A program made the position numbers and the translations under genes. DNA of 57,682 nucleotides, from positions 1 through 57,682 of the forward strand of contig CAMDQL010000003.1 in the NCBI GenBank assembly GCA_945905915.1, read 5' to 3'. The notes beneath the pieces are model-generated. The model saw only the letters and a list, made by a program, of their open reading frames with translations, searched no databases and was not told the origin of the DNA. This document shows positions 8,276 through 16,803 of the stretch, in pieces. The number at the start of each line of letters is the position of its first letter. The first letter of the stretch is position 1. This DNA is from Flavobacterium psychrophilum. GTDB lineage: Bacteria > Bacteroidota > Bacteroidia > Flavobacteriales > Flavobacteriaceae.

Positions 8276-8977
8276 ATGATAGAAGAAGTAAGTTATTTAG
8301 AATACAATTCACAACGTTCGCATTTGATCATTCCAGAATATGGAAGACATTTACAAAAGTTAATTGATCAAGCCACAGCAATTGAGGACAAAGCCGAACG
8401 CAATAAAGCAGCAAAATACATAATTTCTGTAATGGGATCTTTAAATCCGCATTTAAGAGATGTACTTGATTTTCAGCATAAATTATGGGATCAATTATTT
8501 ATTATGTCTGATTTTAATTTGGATGTTGATTCACCATATCCTATTCCGTCAAAAGACATTCTAACTCAAAAACCCGATCGTTTAAAGTATCCGCAAAATT
8601 TTCCAAAGTATCGTTTTTACGGAAACAATATTAAATACATGATTGATGTTGCTAACAGTTGGGAAGAAAGCGAATTAAAAAACGCGTTGGTTTTGGTGAT
8701 CGCAAATCACATGAAAAAATGTTATTTGAGTTGGAACAAAGACACGGTTTCGGATGAAGTTATTTTCGAACACTTATTAGAACTTTCAAACGGAAAATTA
8801 AACCTTTCTAAATCAAATGAAGAGCTTTCAAACACGCATGATTTGATGAAAGTGAATAAAAAAGTATCGAATAAAACCCAATTTAGTTCCAATAAGCCTG
8901 GTATCATCAAAAAAAATACCACCGGAAAAACACATCTAAATAAAAACAATAAAAGTACATTCAAAAAAAATAGTTAA
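8276..8977 (+). CDS. DUF4290 domain protein
   Basis: A 233-residue cytoplasmic protein of the Bacteroidota-specific DUF4290 family. The recognisable region is residues about 10-170 (YNSQRSHLIIPEYGRHLQKL, then NPHLRDVLDFQHKLWDQL and ALVLVIANHMKKCYLSWN). The last 50 or so residues are a low-complexity Lys/Asn/Ser tail, basic and likely disordered. Function unknown. It sits only 4 bp before murA, and this adjacency suggests co-expression with cell-wall precursor synthesis. Confidence 0.9.
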   Translation: MIEEVSYLEYNSQRSHLIIPEYGRHLQKLIDQATAIEDKAERNKAAKYIISVMGSLNPHLRDVLDFQHKLWDQLFIMSDFNLDVDSPYPIPSKDILTQKPDRLKYPQNFPKYRFYGNNIKYMIDVANSWEESELKNALVLVIANHMKKCYLSWNKDTVSDEVIFEHLLELSNGKLNLSKSNEELSNTHDLMKVNKKVSNKTQFSSNKPGIIKKNTTGKTHLNKNNKSTFKKNS

Positions 8978-8981
8978 TTGC

Positions 8982-10292
8982 ATGGGAACATTTAAAATTG
9001 AAGGAGGAAAATCCTTAAAAGGAGAAATTACTCCTCAAGGTGCAAAAAATGAAGCTTTACAAGTTTTATGCCCAGTTTTACTAACTTCAGAGAAAGTAAG
9101 AGTTACAAATATTCCAGACATTATTGATGTCAATAAATTGATTACTTTATTAGGTAATTTGGGCGTTAAGATTCAAAAGAATGGACCTGGCGATTATACG
9201 TTTCAAGCCGATGAAGTAAATGTGAATTATTTAAAAACAGAAGCTTTTAAAAAAGAGGGTGGAAGTTTACGTGGTTCAATTATGATTGTAGGTCCTTTAT
9301 TAGCCCGTTTTGGATGTGGATATATTCCAAAACCAGGAGGTGATAAAATTGGACGTCGTCGTTTAGATACTCATTTTGAAGGTTTTATTAATCTAGGAGC
9401 CACTTTTAGATACGAAAGAGAAGACCATTTCTATGGTGTTGAAATTGACGGAAGATTAAAAGGTGCTTACATGTTGTTAGACGAAGCTTCGGTAACCGGA
9501 ACGGCTAATATTGTTATGGCAGCTGTTTTAGCAGAAGGAACAACTACGATTTATAACGCAGCTTGCGAACCTTATTTACAACAGTTGTGTAAGATGTTAA
9601 ATTCAATGGGCGCCAAAATTTCGGGCGTAGGATCTAATTTATTGACCATTGAAGGCGTTGAAACGTTAGGCGGTTGCGAACACAGAATTTTACCTGATAT
9701 GGTTGAAATTGGTTCATGGATTGGTCTAGCAGCTATGACCCGAAGTGAAATTACCATTAAAAATGTAAGCTGGGATAATTTAGGACAAATTCCTAATGTG
9801 TTCAGAAAACTTGGAATTACGTTAGAGCGAAAAGGCGATGATATTTACATTCCTGCTCACAAAGACGGATACGAAATAAAAACCGATATTGATGGTTCAA
9901 TTTTAACTGTTGCCGATGCACCATGGCCAGGATTTACACCTGATTTACTAAGTATAGTGCTTGTAGTTTGTACGCAAGCGCATGGCGATGTTTTGATTCA
10001 CCAAAAAATGTTTGAAAGCCGTTTGTTCTTCGTTGATAAATTAATTGATATGGGGGCGAAAATTATGTTGTGTGATCCGCACAGAGCTGTGGTTATGGGA
10101 CATAATTTCCAATCACAATTAAAGGCAACTACTATGAGTTCGCCTGATATTCGTGCGGGAATTTCTTTATTAATTGCTGCGTTAACCGCAAAAGGAACAT
10201 CAACTATCCAAAATATCGAACAAATCGACAGAGGTTACGAACGCATAGACGAACGTCTTCGTGCCATTGGTGCTGATATCGTGAGAGTATAA
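8982..10292 (+). CDS. murA: UDP-N-acetylglucosamine 1-carboxyvinyltransferase (MurA), Asp form
   Basis: A 436-residue cytoplasmic enzyme transferring enolpyruvate from PEP to UDP-GlcNAc, the first committed step of peptidoglycan synthesis. Lys22 and Asn23 in PQGAKNEAL and the six-repeat EPSP-synthase-like fold are present. In the active-site loop, where Escherichia coli has PGGCTIG with Cys115, this protein has PGGDKIG with Asp121 (codon 9342-9344). Asp at this site is known from naturally fosfomycin-resistant MurA of mycobacteria and chlamydiae. It is last in the DUF493-DUF4290-murA cluster. Confidence 0.97.
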   Translation: MGTFKIEGGKSLKGEITPQGAKNEALQVLCPVLLTSEKVRVTNIPDIIDVNKLITLLGNLGVKIQKNGPGDYTFQADEVNVNYLKTEAFKKEGGSLRGSIMIVGPLLARFGCGYIPKPGGDKIGRRRLDTHFEGFINLGATFRYEREDHFYGVEIDGRLKGAYMLLDEASVTGTANIVMAAVLAEGTTTIYNAACEPYLQQLCKMLNSMGAKISGVGSNLLTIEGVETLGGCEHRILPDMVEIGSWIGLAAMTRSEITIKNVSWDNLGQIPNVFRKLGITLERKGDDIYIPAHKDGYEIKTDIDGSILTVADAPWPGFTPDLLSIVLVVCTQAHGDVLIHQKMFESRLFFVDKLIDMGAKIMLCDPHRAVVMGHNFQSQLKATTMSSPDIRAGISLLIAALTAKGTSTIQNIEQIDRGYERIDERLRAIGADIVRV

Positions 10293-10358
10293 TTTTAGTT
10301 TTCAGTTTTCAGTCGCAGTAAACAGTTTTATTGTGACTGATTACTGAGACTGAATACT
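10293..10358. repeat. Period-7 palindromic spacer array (AGT/ACT type)
   Basis: AGT recurs at 10297, 10304, 10311, 10317 and 10324 (steps 7,7,6,7); on the other half ACT recurs at 10336, 10343, 10349 and 10356 (7,6,7). The two halves are imperfect reverse complements, so the whole murA-TauE spacer can fold into one long hairpin. Confidence 0.8.
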
Positions 10359-10363
10359 AAAAT

Positions 10364-11131
10364 ATGGAAACTTACATCATCATTTTACTTTGCATTGCTT
10401 CTTTTATAGCTGGTTTTATTGATGCTATTGTGGGCGGTGGCGGATTAATTCAAACACCTGCTGCTTTAATTTTATTGCCTAATTTACCCGTTGCGTCTAT
10501 TATTGGAACTTTAAAAATTCCTGGATTCAGTGGAACTAGTATGGCAGCCTATCATTATTTAAAATCTACAAAAGTCAATTGGAAGTTGTTTTTAATTATG
10601 GCTTTAGTATCGTTTGGATTTGCTTATTTGGGTTCAAGTTTGCTCAATATTATGCAAAATGATTTCATGAAACCATTACTTTTCTTGGTTTTGATTTTAT
10701 TGTTATTGTATACCTATTTCAAAAAAGATTTCGGACAGTTTCAAATCGAGAAATTGACGCAAAAGCAAATTTACAGTTACGGGATTTTAATTTGTGTTTT
10801 CTTAGGTTTTTATGACGGATTCATCGGTCCAGGTACCGGAAGTTTGTTAATAATGGCATTTATTGCAATCTTAGGTTTCGATTTTTTACAAGCCAATATT
10901 TATGCAAAACTTGTTAATTTGGCTACTAATTTTGGATCTATCACGTTATTTGTGCTAAAAGGAAAAATAATTTGGACAATCGCAATTCCTATGGCGCTGT
11001 GCAATGTTACTGGTTCTTGGTTGGGCGCCCGTTTAGCTATTTCAAAAGGTAACGGATTTATTCGCATATTCTTTCTAATTATTGTTGGAATTGCATTACT
11101 TCGTTTTGGATATGATGTGTTTATAAAATAA
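10364..11131 (+). CDS. Sulfite exporter TauE/SafE family membrane protein
   Basis: A 255-residue inner-membrane protein of the TSUP family, predicted to move small organosulfur or sulfur-oxyanion compounds. About seven to eight hydrophobic segments are visible. The two family half-repeats show as FIDAIVGGGGLIQTPAALILLPNLP near residue 20 and FYDGFIGPGTGSLLIMAF near residue 145. Substrate unknown. Start ATG follows a palindromic spacer, and a bidirectional terminator separates it from the convergent DUF5686 gene. Confidence 0.9.
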   Translation: METYIIILLCIASFIAGFIDAIVGGGGLIQTPAALILLPNLPVASIIGTLKIPGFSGTSMAAYHYLKSTKVNWKLFLIMALVSFGFAYLGSSLLNIMQNDFMKPLLFLVLILLLLYTYFKKDFGQFQIEKLTQKQIYSYGILICVFLGFYDGFIGPGTGSLLIMAFIAILGFDFLQANIYAKLVNLATNFGSITLFVLKGKIIWTIAIPMALCNVTGSWLGARLAISKGNGFIRIFFLIIVGIALLRFGYDVFIK

Positions 11132-11132
11132 A

Positions 11133-11158
11133 AAAGCACCTCATAAAAGTGCTTTCTT
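11133..11158. terminator. Bidirectional terminator between convergent genes
   Basis: Stem AAAGCAC / GTGCTTT with flanking A and T runs between the stop of the TauE/SafE gene and the stop of the DUF5686 gene. Confidence 0.8.
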
Positions 11159-11162
11159 TATA

Positions 11163-13628
11163 TTAAAATTTCAGGCCAAACATTACGCCATCTCCTTGAA
11201 AGCCATTTTGATAACTTCTCACATAATCAATGCGTAAAAATCTAAATTTACCCCAACCTATATTATCAAATCCTATAGTTACTTCTTGGTAAGGTTTAAA
11301 ATTTGGAACATTTATTTGGTGAAAGCCACCTATTAAATTCCATTGCAATTTATTCAACAACGGAATCTTATTCATAATATAGCCTTTAAAATTGTGTTCT
11401 ATGTGCGTTTCTAGATAAGCATCATTTGTAGAGTGACTATAATAAGGTAGCAAATTAAACGCATTGAGCGAATTATTCATCATATTTACATGTGTTTGGT
11501 TTCCGTTGAAATGCTTGTAATCTACAAACGAAATATTGTCTGCATTAAAGAATTTCCCAGCTTTAAATCGCAATCCAAAATCACCTTTATTTCCAATAGT
11601 TTTAGAATAATCAACTGTGGCGCCAATGAAATCGTATTGATAGTTTTTGTTAGTTCCGCCAAACGCTTTTTCATAACTAAGACTTAAAACCGGATAATCA
11701 TCGTTTTGAATGTTTATTTTTCCGTCGGGTCTTGAAATGTATTTTTGGCCAAAACGAATTCTAGTTCCTATTTGCCCTTTTATGATATGGTGTTTTTGAA
11801 ATGCCGTTGAGATATTATTATTCGGTTGTAACGGATCGTTTGAAAAATAAGCATCATCATTTTTAATCAAAGTATAATCTGTATTATTGAATAAAGCACG
11901 GCGATTTTCATACAATATTCGTCCCGATACAAAAATTCCATTAGTGACTTCTCTTCCATAATTAATTTCGGCAAACTCTTTATTATATAGTTTCATGAAA
12001 TTGTTCTTGAAAAATAAAGTACTAACTGTATTAATGGTATTGCTTATCGGTTCCGAATTATTAAACTGATTAATACTGCTTCCGCCCGAAAGACTAATAT
12101 AGGCGTTGTTTTGGTTGTTAAATCGGCGGTAAAAATTACCTTTCACCCGAAGTCGATCTTCTGCAAAACCATAATTAAATGTAGAAGTTATAGAGGTGTA
12201 TTTTCCGTTTTCATCGTTCCATTTTCGGAATGAAAAACCACTGTCTAAATTCCAGCCTTGAACCGTATTAAAGCTTAGCGAACTTAAATTCGTCAAACCT
12301 TGATAATTAAAACTCCATTTTTTGAAGCTGTTTTTGTAGGTATAACCTGTTAATATTTTTTGAATTTTAAAACGATTTCCTTTTGCATCGATAGAATCCA
12401 TATAAGTCACTGATTTTCGAATGGTTTGAATACTATCTTTTTTAGTATAATTTTTTAATTCTTCGGTTGTCAAAGGCACTGGTCGTGATGTGTTCCAAAA
12501 ACTTTCTTCTTTTTTGTTCGCATTTTGTGCAAACGACACAATTTCTTTTCTAAATGTTTTTTTATCAAAAGTTTCTTTAAAAACATAATTGCTAAAAACG
12601 TGAGTGAATTTTCCGGTGAATTTCATTCCGAAAATACCAGCACTAAAATCTAATGACTGAATGTTTTTTGCCCAAACCTTTGTACTTTCATTATAACTGA
12701 AATTTTGAGTCAACTTCATCGTTTCTAAAATAGGCTCTTGCATTCGATATCCTTTAATGTCTAAATCGATGGCGTAAATTGCCCATGAATCTTCTACAAT
12801 ATAAATAAATCCTTCAAAAACAGGTTCTTTGTCGCGTTTAGGAGTTACTTTAATTTTATTAATTAATTGGTTTTTTTCGTCTAAAAAAGTACTTTCTAGT
12901 TTGTATTTGTAGTAATTAAAGGCATTGTCGGCTATTGGTGAAACCATATTAATACCAAAATCAACATAATTTTCATAAAAGTCATAATTAGTATTCAAAG
13001 CGGTATTATAACTAAAACCGTTATCGTCACCTGCAATTTTAGACGCAATTATTTCTTCTTTTAAGTTATCTGGCTTTTCAAATTTTATTTTAGAAACTGT
13101 TTCCGATTGATAAATGATGCCGCTTCGGGTTGAATCTAGATTGCCTTCCATATCACCAATTTCAACTCCCATAAATTTTTTCGGAATGTCTTTCACTCTA
13201 AAAATACCTCTAGAATAGAAATCGGCTTCAAATTTATCAGTTTTTGCAGCATTCTTTTTGCGCGAAGCAATCGCTTGTTTGATAATTTCGTTGGTAGGAT
13301 TTTCACCTGTATTGATTACGAGCTCCTTCAGCTCATAATTTTCTTCAATTAAGGTAATATCTAACTGATAAGGAGTATTTGCATTTGCAACTAGATGTTT
13401 TTGCGTTTTAAAACCCAAGTGCTGAAAAATAAGATGTATATTTTTTTTATCGTTGAGGTTTAATTCATAGTTGCCCAATTCATTTGAAGTAGTACCTATA
13501 TAAGTGTTTTCAATATAAATATTTACATAAGGTAAGGGTTTTCCGTTTTCATCTTTCACCGTGCCTTTTATTTGAGCAAAGGAAATTAAGGAATAGCATA
13601 GCGTAAGGGTAAGTAAGATTTTTTGCAT
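11163..13628 (-). CDS. DUF5686 outer-membrane protein with carboxypeptidase-regulatory domain
   Basis: An 821-residue secreted protein. It has a signal peptide ending near residue 18 (LCYSLISFAQ), then a carboxypeptidase D regulatory-like beta-sandwich (GTVKDENGKPLPYVNIYI..TTSNELGNYEL, residues about 20-105), then the long DUF5686 region. The C-terminal half is rich in alternating aromatic/polar strands and ends VMFGLKF, consistent with an outer-membrane barrel with terminal Phe. Function unknown; it resembles TonB-receptor architecture without an obvious plug. It follows aroQ by 49 bp on the same strand. Confidence 0.85.
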   Translation of the reverse strand: MQKILLTLTLCYSLISFAQIKGTVKDENGKPLPYVNIYIENTYIGTTSNELGNYELNLNDKKNIHLIFQHLGFKTQKHLVANANTPYQLDITLIEENYELKELVINTGENPTNEIIKQAIASRKKNAAKTDKFEADFYSRGIFRVKDIPKKFMGVEIGDMEGNLDSTRSGIIYQSETVSKIKFEKPDNLKEEIIASKIAGDDNGFSYNTALNTNYDFYENYVDFGINMVSPIADNAFNYYKYKLESTFLDEKNQLINKIKVTPKRDKEPVFEGFIYIVEDSWAIYAIDLDIKGYRMQEPILETMKLTQNFSYNESTKVWAKNIQSLDFSAGIFGMKFTGKFTHVFSNYVFKETFDKKTFRKEIVSFAQNANKKEESFWNTSRPVPLTTEELKNYTKKDSIQTIRKSVTYMDSIDAKGNRFKIQKILTGYTYKNSFKKWSFNYQGLTNLSSLSFNTVQGWNLDSGFSFRKWNDENGKYTSITSTFNYGFAEDRLRVKGNFYRRFNNQNNAYISLSGGSSINQFNNSEPISNTINTVSTLFFKNNFMKLYNKEFAEINYGREVTNGIFVSGRILYENRRALFNNTDYTLIKNDDAYFSNDPLQPNNNISTAFQKHHIIKGQIGTRIRFGQKYISRPDGKINIQNDDYPVLSLSYEKAFGGTNKNYQYDFIGATVDYSKTIGNKGDFGLRFKAGKFFNADNISFVDYKHFNGNQTHVNMMNNSLNAFNLLPYYSHSTNDAYLETHIEHNFKGYIMNKIPLLNKLQWNLIGGFHQINVPNFKPYQEVTIGFDNIGWGKFRFLRIDYVRSYQNGFQGDGVMFGLKF

Positions 13629-13677
13629 AAGGGTTTATTGTTATAGGCGATAATAAATAGTAAAAGGTTGTATGAAA

Positions 13678-14088
13678 TTAAAAAGATTTAAGTGCTAACT
13701 CATAACTTTTGAGGCCAAAACCAATAATTACTCCTTTTGCGTAAGGAGAAATAAAGGATTGGTGTCTAAAAGTTTCTCTAGAAAAGGTATTTGATATATG
13801 TACTTCAACCACTGGTGTATTAATGGCTTTGATGGCATCGGCAATACCTATAGAGGTATGCGTGTAAGCCCCTGCGTTAATTATAATACCATCATAAGTA
13901 AAACCCACTTCTTGCAGTTTTGAAATAAGTTCGCCTTCTATGTTACTCTGATAATAGGTTAATTGCATTTTGCTGAATTGATTTTCTAACGTTTCAAAAT
14001 ACGATTCAAAGCTTTCAGAGCCATAGACTTCAGGTTCGCGTGTTCCTAGCAAGTTTAAATTTGGACCATTAATAATTAAAATCTTCAT
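13678..14088 (-). CDS. aroQ: Type II 3-dehydroquinate dehydratase
   Basis: A 136-residue enzyme of the shikimate pathway that dehydrates 3-dehydroquinate to 3-dehydroshikimate; the type II form is a dodecamer. The key residues are visible: NGPNLNLLGTREPEVYG with Arg17 and catalytic Tyr22, NAGAYTHTS at 71-79, EVHISN at 95-100 with His97, and Arg108 in the lid. Length is slightly below the usual 140-150 residues but no motif is missing. Probably first gene of a unit with the DUF5686 gene. Confidence 0.96.
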   Translation of the reverse strand: MKILIINGPNLNLLGTREPEVYGSESFESYFETLENQFSKMQLTYYQSNIEGELISKLQEVGFTYDGIIINAGAYTHTSIGIADAIKAINTPVVEVHISNTFSRETFRHQSFISPYAKGVIIGFGLKSYELALKSF

Positions 14089-14447
14089 AGTTATCTTATT
14101 GATTATTTAAGTATTGTAATTATGTATGCTGTAAAAATAGAAAAAACCTTTTAGGAATGATTTTTTTTAATAAAAGTTTAGCTATTTAAATGCTGTTTTA
14201 GTTTTGTTTAACGTATTGAATTCTAAAAATCGTCAATTTTTTAATAAAATTTATATTAACTATAATAGTGTAGTTTGTTAATAACCTTAAAGATATTTAA
14301 AAGGGAACTCTTTATTTTTCCTAATTCTTAGGACTTCACCATCAATAATCTAAAATCAAATAATTGTTAATAACTTATTAATAGATGTTGACAACTTCAA
14401 AAAAAATACCTAAATTTGTTATTATTAACTTTAAAAAATAATTAAAC
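14089..14447. other. 359-bp spacer, AT-rich
   Basis: Divergent spacer between aroQ and the beta-barrel gene. I see the downstream promoter at 14411 and must assume an aroQ promoter, but no ORF, tRNA or clear stem-loop in the rest. Confidence 0.6.
14411..14418 (+). promoter_or_regulatory. TAnnTTTG promoter for beta-barrel gene
   Basis: TAAATTTG with TTG (14388-14390) 20 bp upstream. The leader is about 25 nt to the ATG at 14448. Confidence 0.8.
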
Positions 14448-15065
14448 ATGAAAAAAGTTTTATTTTCTGCAGCGGCATTATTAGCTTTTGGCTTTGCTAA
14501 TGCGCAAGACATCAAAACAGATGCAGGTACTTTTACAAAACCAACTACTGGTACTTACATTATGGAAGCTACAATGACACCAGATATTACTGGTGGTGGT
14601 ATCTTCTCTTTACCAACATTAAACAGTGATTTAGGTATGTTAGGAATTAAAGTAAGAAAATTTACTTCTGACACTAAAGCATTACGCATGGGTGGAAATT
14701 TAACTATTGTTAATTCTGGCGAAGATAATGTTGATACAGAATTTACAGTAGGTGCTTCTTTAGGTATTGAGTATCACATGAAAGGTGCTGAAAGATTATC
14801 AACTTATTGGGGATATGAAGGTAACTTAGGGTATGTGAGTTCAAATGGTACAGATGCTCTACCTGGTAAATTTACTAAAATCGGATTTGGTGCTAGTGCA
14901 TTTACTGGTTTTGATTACTACATCATGCCAAAAATCTATTTAGGAGCTGAAGTTTCTTATGGTCTTGCAGTTACTAACACTAAACCTGATGGTGGAGATG
15001 GTGTAACTTCAATGGAATTATCACCAAGTATTACTCCAACATTTAGACTTGGATGGCAATTCTAA
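14448..15065 (+). CDS. Outer-membrane beta-barrel protein
   Basis: A 205-residue protein with a clear signal peptide (MKKVLFSAAALLAFGFANAQ, cut after about residue 19). The mature part is a run of amphipathic strands rich in Gly, Thr and aromatic residues and ends FRLGWQF with the terminal Phe favoured by the barrel assembly machinery. About eight strands are plausible. No named family is certain. It has its own promoter and terminator, and the next gene is another small barrel of similar design, possibly an old duplication. Confidence 0.85.
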   Translation: MKKVLFSAAALLAFGFANAQDIKTDAGTFTKPTTGTYIMEATMTPDITGGGIFSLPTLNSDLGMLGIKVRKFTSDTKALRMGGNLTIVNSGEDNVDTEFTVGASLGIEYHMKGAERLSTYWGYEGNLGYVSSNGTDALPGKFTKIGFGASAFTGFDYYIMPKIYLGAEVSYGLAVTNTKPDGGDGVTSMELSPSITPTFRLGWQF

Positions 15066-15096
15066 TTAACTAGTAATTCTAAGTTAAAAAAAAATT

Positions 15097-15125
15097 ATAT
15101 CCCGCTTTGGCGGGATATTTTTTTT
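15097..15125 (+). terminator. Terminator of first beta-barrel gene
   Basis: Perfect 9-bp stem ATATCCCGC / GCGGGATAT with TTTG loop and a long T run. The next promoter (15129) begins right after it. Confidence 0.9.
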
Positions 15126-15128
15126 ACT

Positions 15129-15136
15129 TATATTTG
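15129..15136 (+). promoter_or_regulatory. TAnnTTTG promoter for second beta-barrel gene
   Basis: TATATTTG immediately after the preceding T run; about 30 nt before the ATG at 15167. Confidence 0.75.
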
Positions 15137-15166
15137 TAATATTAATTAACATTAAAAACAAAAATT

Positions 15167-15712
15167 ATGAAAAAATTATTATTTGCTGCAATTGCAGTAT
15201 TAGGGTTAACTTCTGCTAATGCACAAGAAACTAAATTTGGAGCAAAAGGAGGTTTTAATATGTCAAATTTATCAGGAGCTGATAATGCTAGTACATTAAT
15301 TGGTATTCATTTAGGTGGTTTTGCTGAATTAAAACTTTCTGATAAATTTGCTGTTCAACCTGAATTACTTTTCTCAATGCAAGGTGCTGGTTTTGATGGA
15401 GGAGATTTAAAAATGAATTACATTAATATTCCAGTTATGGCAAAATATTTTGTAACAGAAAATATTAGTATTGAAGCTGGACCACAAATTGGTTTTTTAA
15501 TGTCTGCAAAAGCAGATGGAACAGATGTAAAAGAGGGATATAATTCAACTGATTTTGGTTTAAATTTTGGTGGAAGTTATTATATTGATGAAAACATGTT
15601 CTTAACAGCTCGTTACGGTTTTGGTTTAAGTGAAGTTGAAAAAGATTTAGCGACAGGAGTTGATGGATCTTCAAACTCAGTTATACAACTTTCTTTTGGA
15701 TACAAATTCTAA
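15167..15712 (+). CDS. Outer-membrane beta-barrel protein (PorT-like family)
   Basis: A 181-residue secreted protein. Signal peptide MKKLLFAAIAVLGLTSANAQ, then the PorT-type opening KFGAKGGFNMSNL, a LQPELLFSMQG-like strand (AVQPELLFSMQGAGF), YINIPVMAKYF and SIEAGPQIGFLMSAKA, which are the usual blocks of this beta-barrel family. It ends IQLSFGYKF. Likely an eight-stranded barrel in the outer membrane; specific role unknown. It is monocistronic with its own promoter and terminator. Confidence 0.9.
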   Translation: MKKLLFAAIAVLGLTSANAQETKFGAKGGFNMSNLSGADNASTLIGIHLGGFAELKLSDKFAVQPELLFSMQGAGFDGGDLKMNYINIPVMAKYFVTENISIEAGPQIGFLMSAKADGTDVKEGYNSTDFGLNFGGSYYIDENMFLTARYGFGLSEVEKDLATGVDGSSNSVIQLSFGYKF

Positions 15713-15731
15713 TTTGTAACTCTAATAAAAT

Positions 15732-15760
15732 AAAATCCCGCTTCGGCGGGATTTTATTTT
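15732..15760 (+). terminator. Terminator of second beta-barrel gene
   Basis: Perfect 10-bp stem AAAATCCCGC / GCGGGATTTT with a stable TTCG tetraloop and following T-rich tract. Confidence 0.92.
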
Positions 15761-15776
15761 ATTACTTCAAATTTGC

Positions 15777-15784
15777 TACATTTG
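15777..15784 (+). promoter_or_regulatory. TAnnTTTG promoter almost touching the xerD start
   Basis: TACATTTG ends 4 bp before the xerD ATG (15789), so any transcript from it would be leaderless or nearly so. Confidence 0.6.
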
Positions 15785-15788
15785 ACCT

Positions 15789-16688
15789 ATGACAAATTGG
15801 CAATCTTATATCAAAGAATATCAAAATTATTTAAAATTAGAGCGTGGACTTTCAAAGAATACAATTGATAATTACACCTTTGATGTTGAGAAATTGGTCT
15901 TGTTTCTAACTCAAAAAGAAATCAATGTATCGCCCATTCATATTACCGAGGAAGTTATTCAACAGTTCATTTATGAAATGGCCTCACAAGTAAATCCTAG
16001 AAGTCAATCGCGCTTAATTTCTGGTTTGAAGAGTTTTTTTAATTACCTTATTTTTGAAGATTATAGAAACGATACGCCGCTTGAATTGATTGAAGTACCC
16101 AAGACCGGTCGAAAACTTCCTGATACACTTTCTACTATAGAAATTGATTCACTCATACAAGCAATCGATTTATCCACTCCAGAAGGCGAACGAAATAAAG
16201 CGATGCTTGAAACCTTATACAGTTGCGGTTTGCGCGTTTCCGAATTGATTTCGTTAAAATTATCCGATTTATTTTTTGAAGAAGGGTTCATTAAAATAAC
16301 GGGTAAAGGAAATAAACAACGATTTGTTCCTGTAGGTAAATCAACAATTAAGATTGTTACTTCTTATGTAAATCAAATTAGGGTGCATTTATCTATTCAA
16401 AAGAACTTTGAGGATACGTTGTTTTTAAATCGAAGAGGGCGCCAATTAACTCGAGCAATGGTATTTACCATTATTAAAAATTTAGCCATCAAAATAAATT
16501 TAAACAAAACGATTAGTCCTCACACGTTTCGGCATTCTTTTGCTACACATTTGTTAGAAAATGGCGCCGATTTGCGTTCGATTCAATTAATGTTGGGTCA
16601 CGAATCCATTACCACGACTGAAGTATACATGCATTTGGATCGAAAATTCTTATCGGAAGTTTTAAATAATTATCACCCTAGGAAATAG
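15789..16688 (+). CDS. xerD: Site-specific tyrosine recombinase XerD/XerC
   Basis: A 299-residue tyrosine recombinase that resolves chromosome dimers at dif. The N-terminal SAM-like core-binding domain spans about residues 1-100. Catalytic residues are visible: Arg149 (CGLRVSEL), Lys173 (TGKGNKQR), His245 and Arg248 (PHTFRHS), His271 (LGHESITTTE) and nucleophile Tyr280. Length is exactly that of XerC/D rather than a phage integrase, and it lies among core genes. Whether it is XerC or XerD by phylogeny I cannot tell. Confidence 0.93.
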   Translation: MTNWQSYIKEYQNYLKLERGLSKNTIDNYTFDVEKLVLFLTQKEINVSPIHITEEVIQQFIYEMASQVNPRSQSRLISGLKSFFNYLIFEDYRNDTPLELIEVPKTGRKLPDTLSTIEIDSLIQAIDLSTPEGERNKAMLETLYSCGLRVSELISLKLSDLFFEEGFIKITGKGNKQRFVPVGKSTIKIVTSYVNQIRVHLSIQKNFEDTLFLNRRGRQLTRAMVFTIIKNLAIKINLNKTISPHTFRHSFATHLLENGADLRSIQLMLGHESITTTEVYMHLDRKFLSEVLNNYHPRK

Positions 16689-16803
16689 TGATTAGTTTTT
16701 AGTCGCATTAATCAGTCTCAGTTTAAAGTATAAAAAAAAGAGATTTTCAATTTCTGAAAATCCCTTTTATATTGTTTACTGTATACTGCGACTGAAAACT
16801 TTA
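16686..16803. repeat. Period-7/6 spacer arrays flanking a terminator
   Basis: Left part: AGT-like units at 16687, 16694, 16701, 16707, 16714, 16720 and 16727. Right part: ACT at 16778, 16785, 16791 and 16798. The halves are imperfect inverted repeats of each other and closely resemble the array at 10293. The left array starts in the xerD stop codon; the right ends at the rny stop. Confidence 0.8.
16736..16768. terminator. Bidirectional terminator between xerD and rny
   Basis: Stem GATTTTCA / TGAAAATC around a 5-nt loop, extended by flanking A and T runs with one mismatch; it serves convergent genes. Confidence 0.75.

Noticed and set aside
15789..16688. Integrase of a mobile element
   Set aside because: Length, motifs and core-gene surroundings fit XerC/D; no att repeats or cargo genes are seen nearby.
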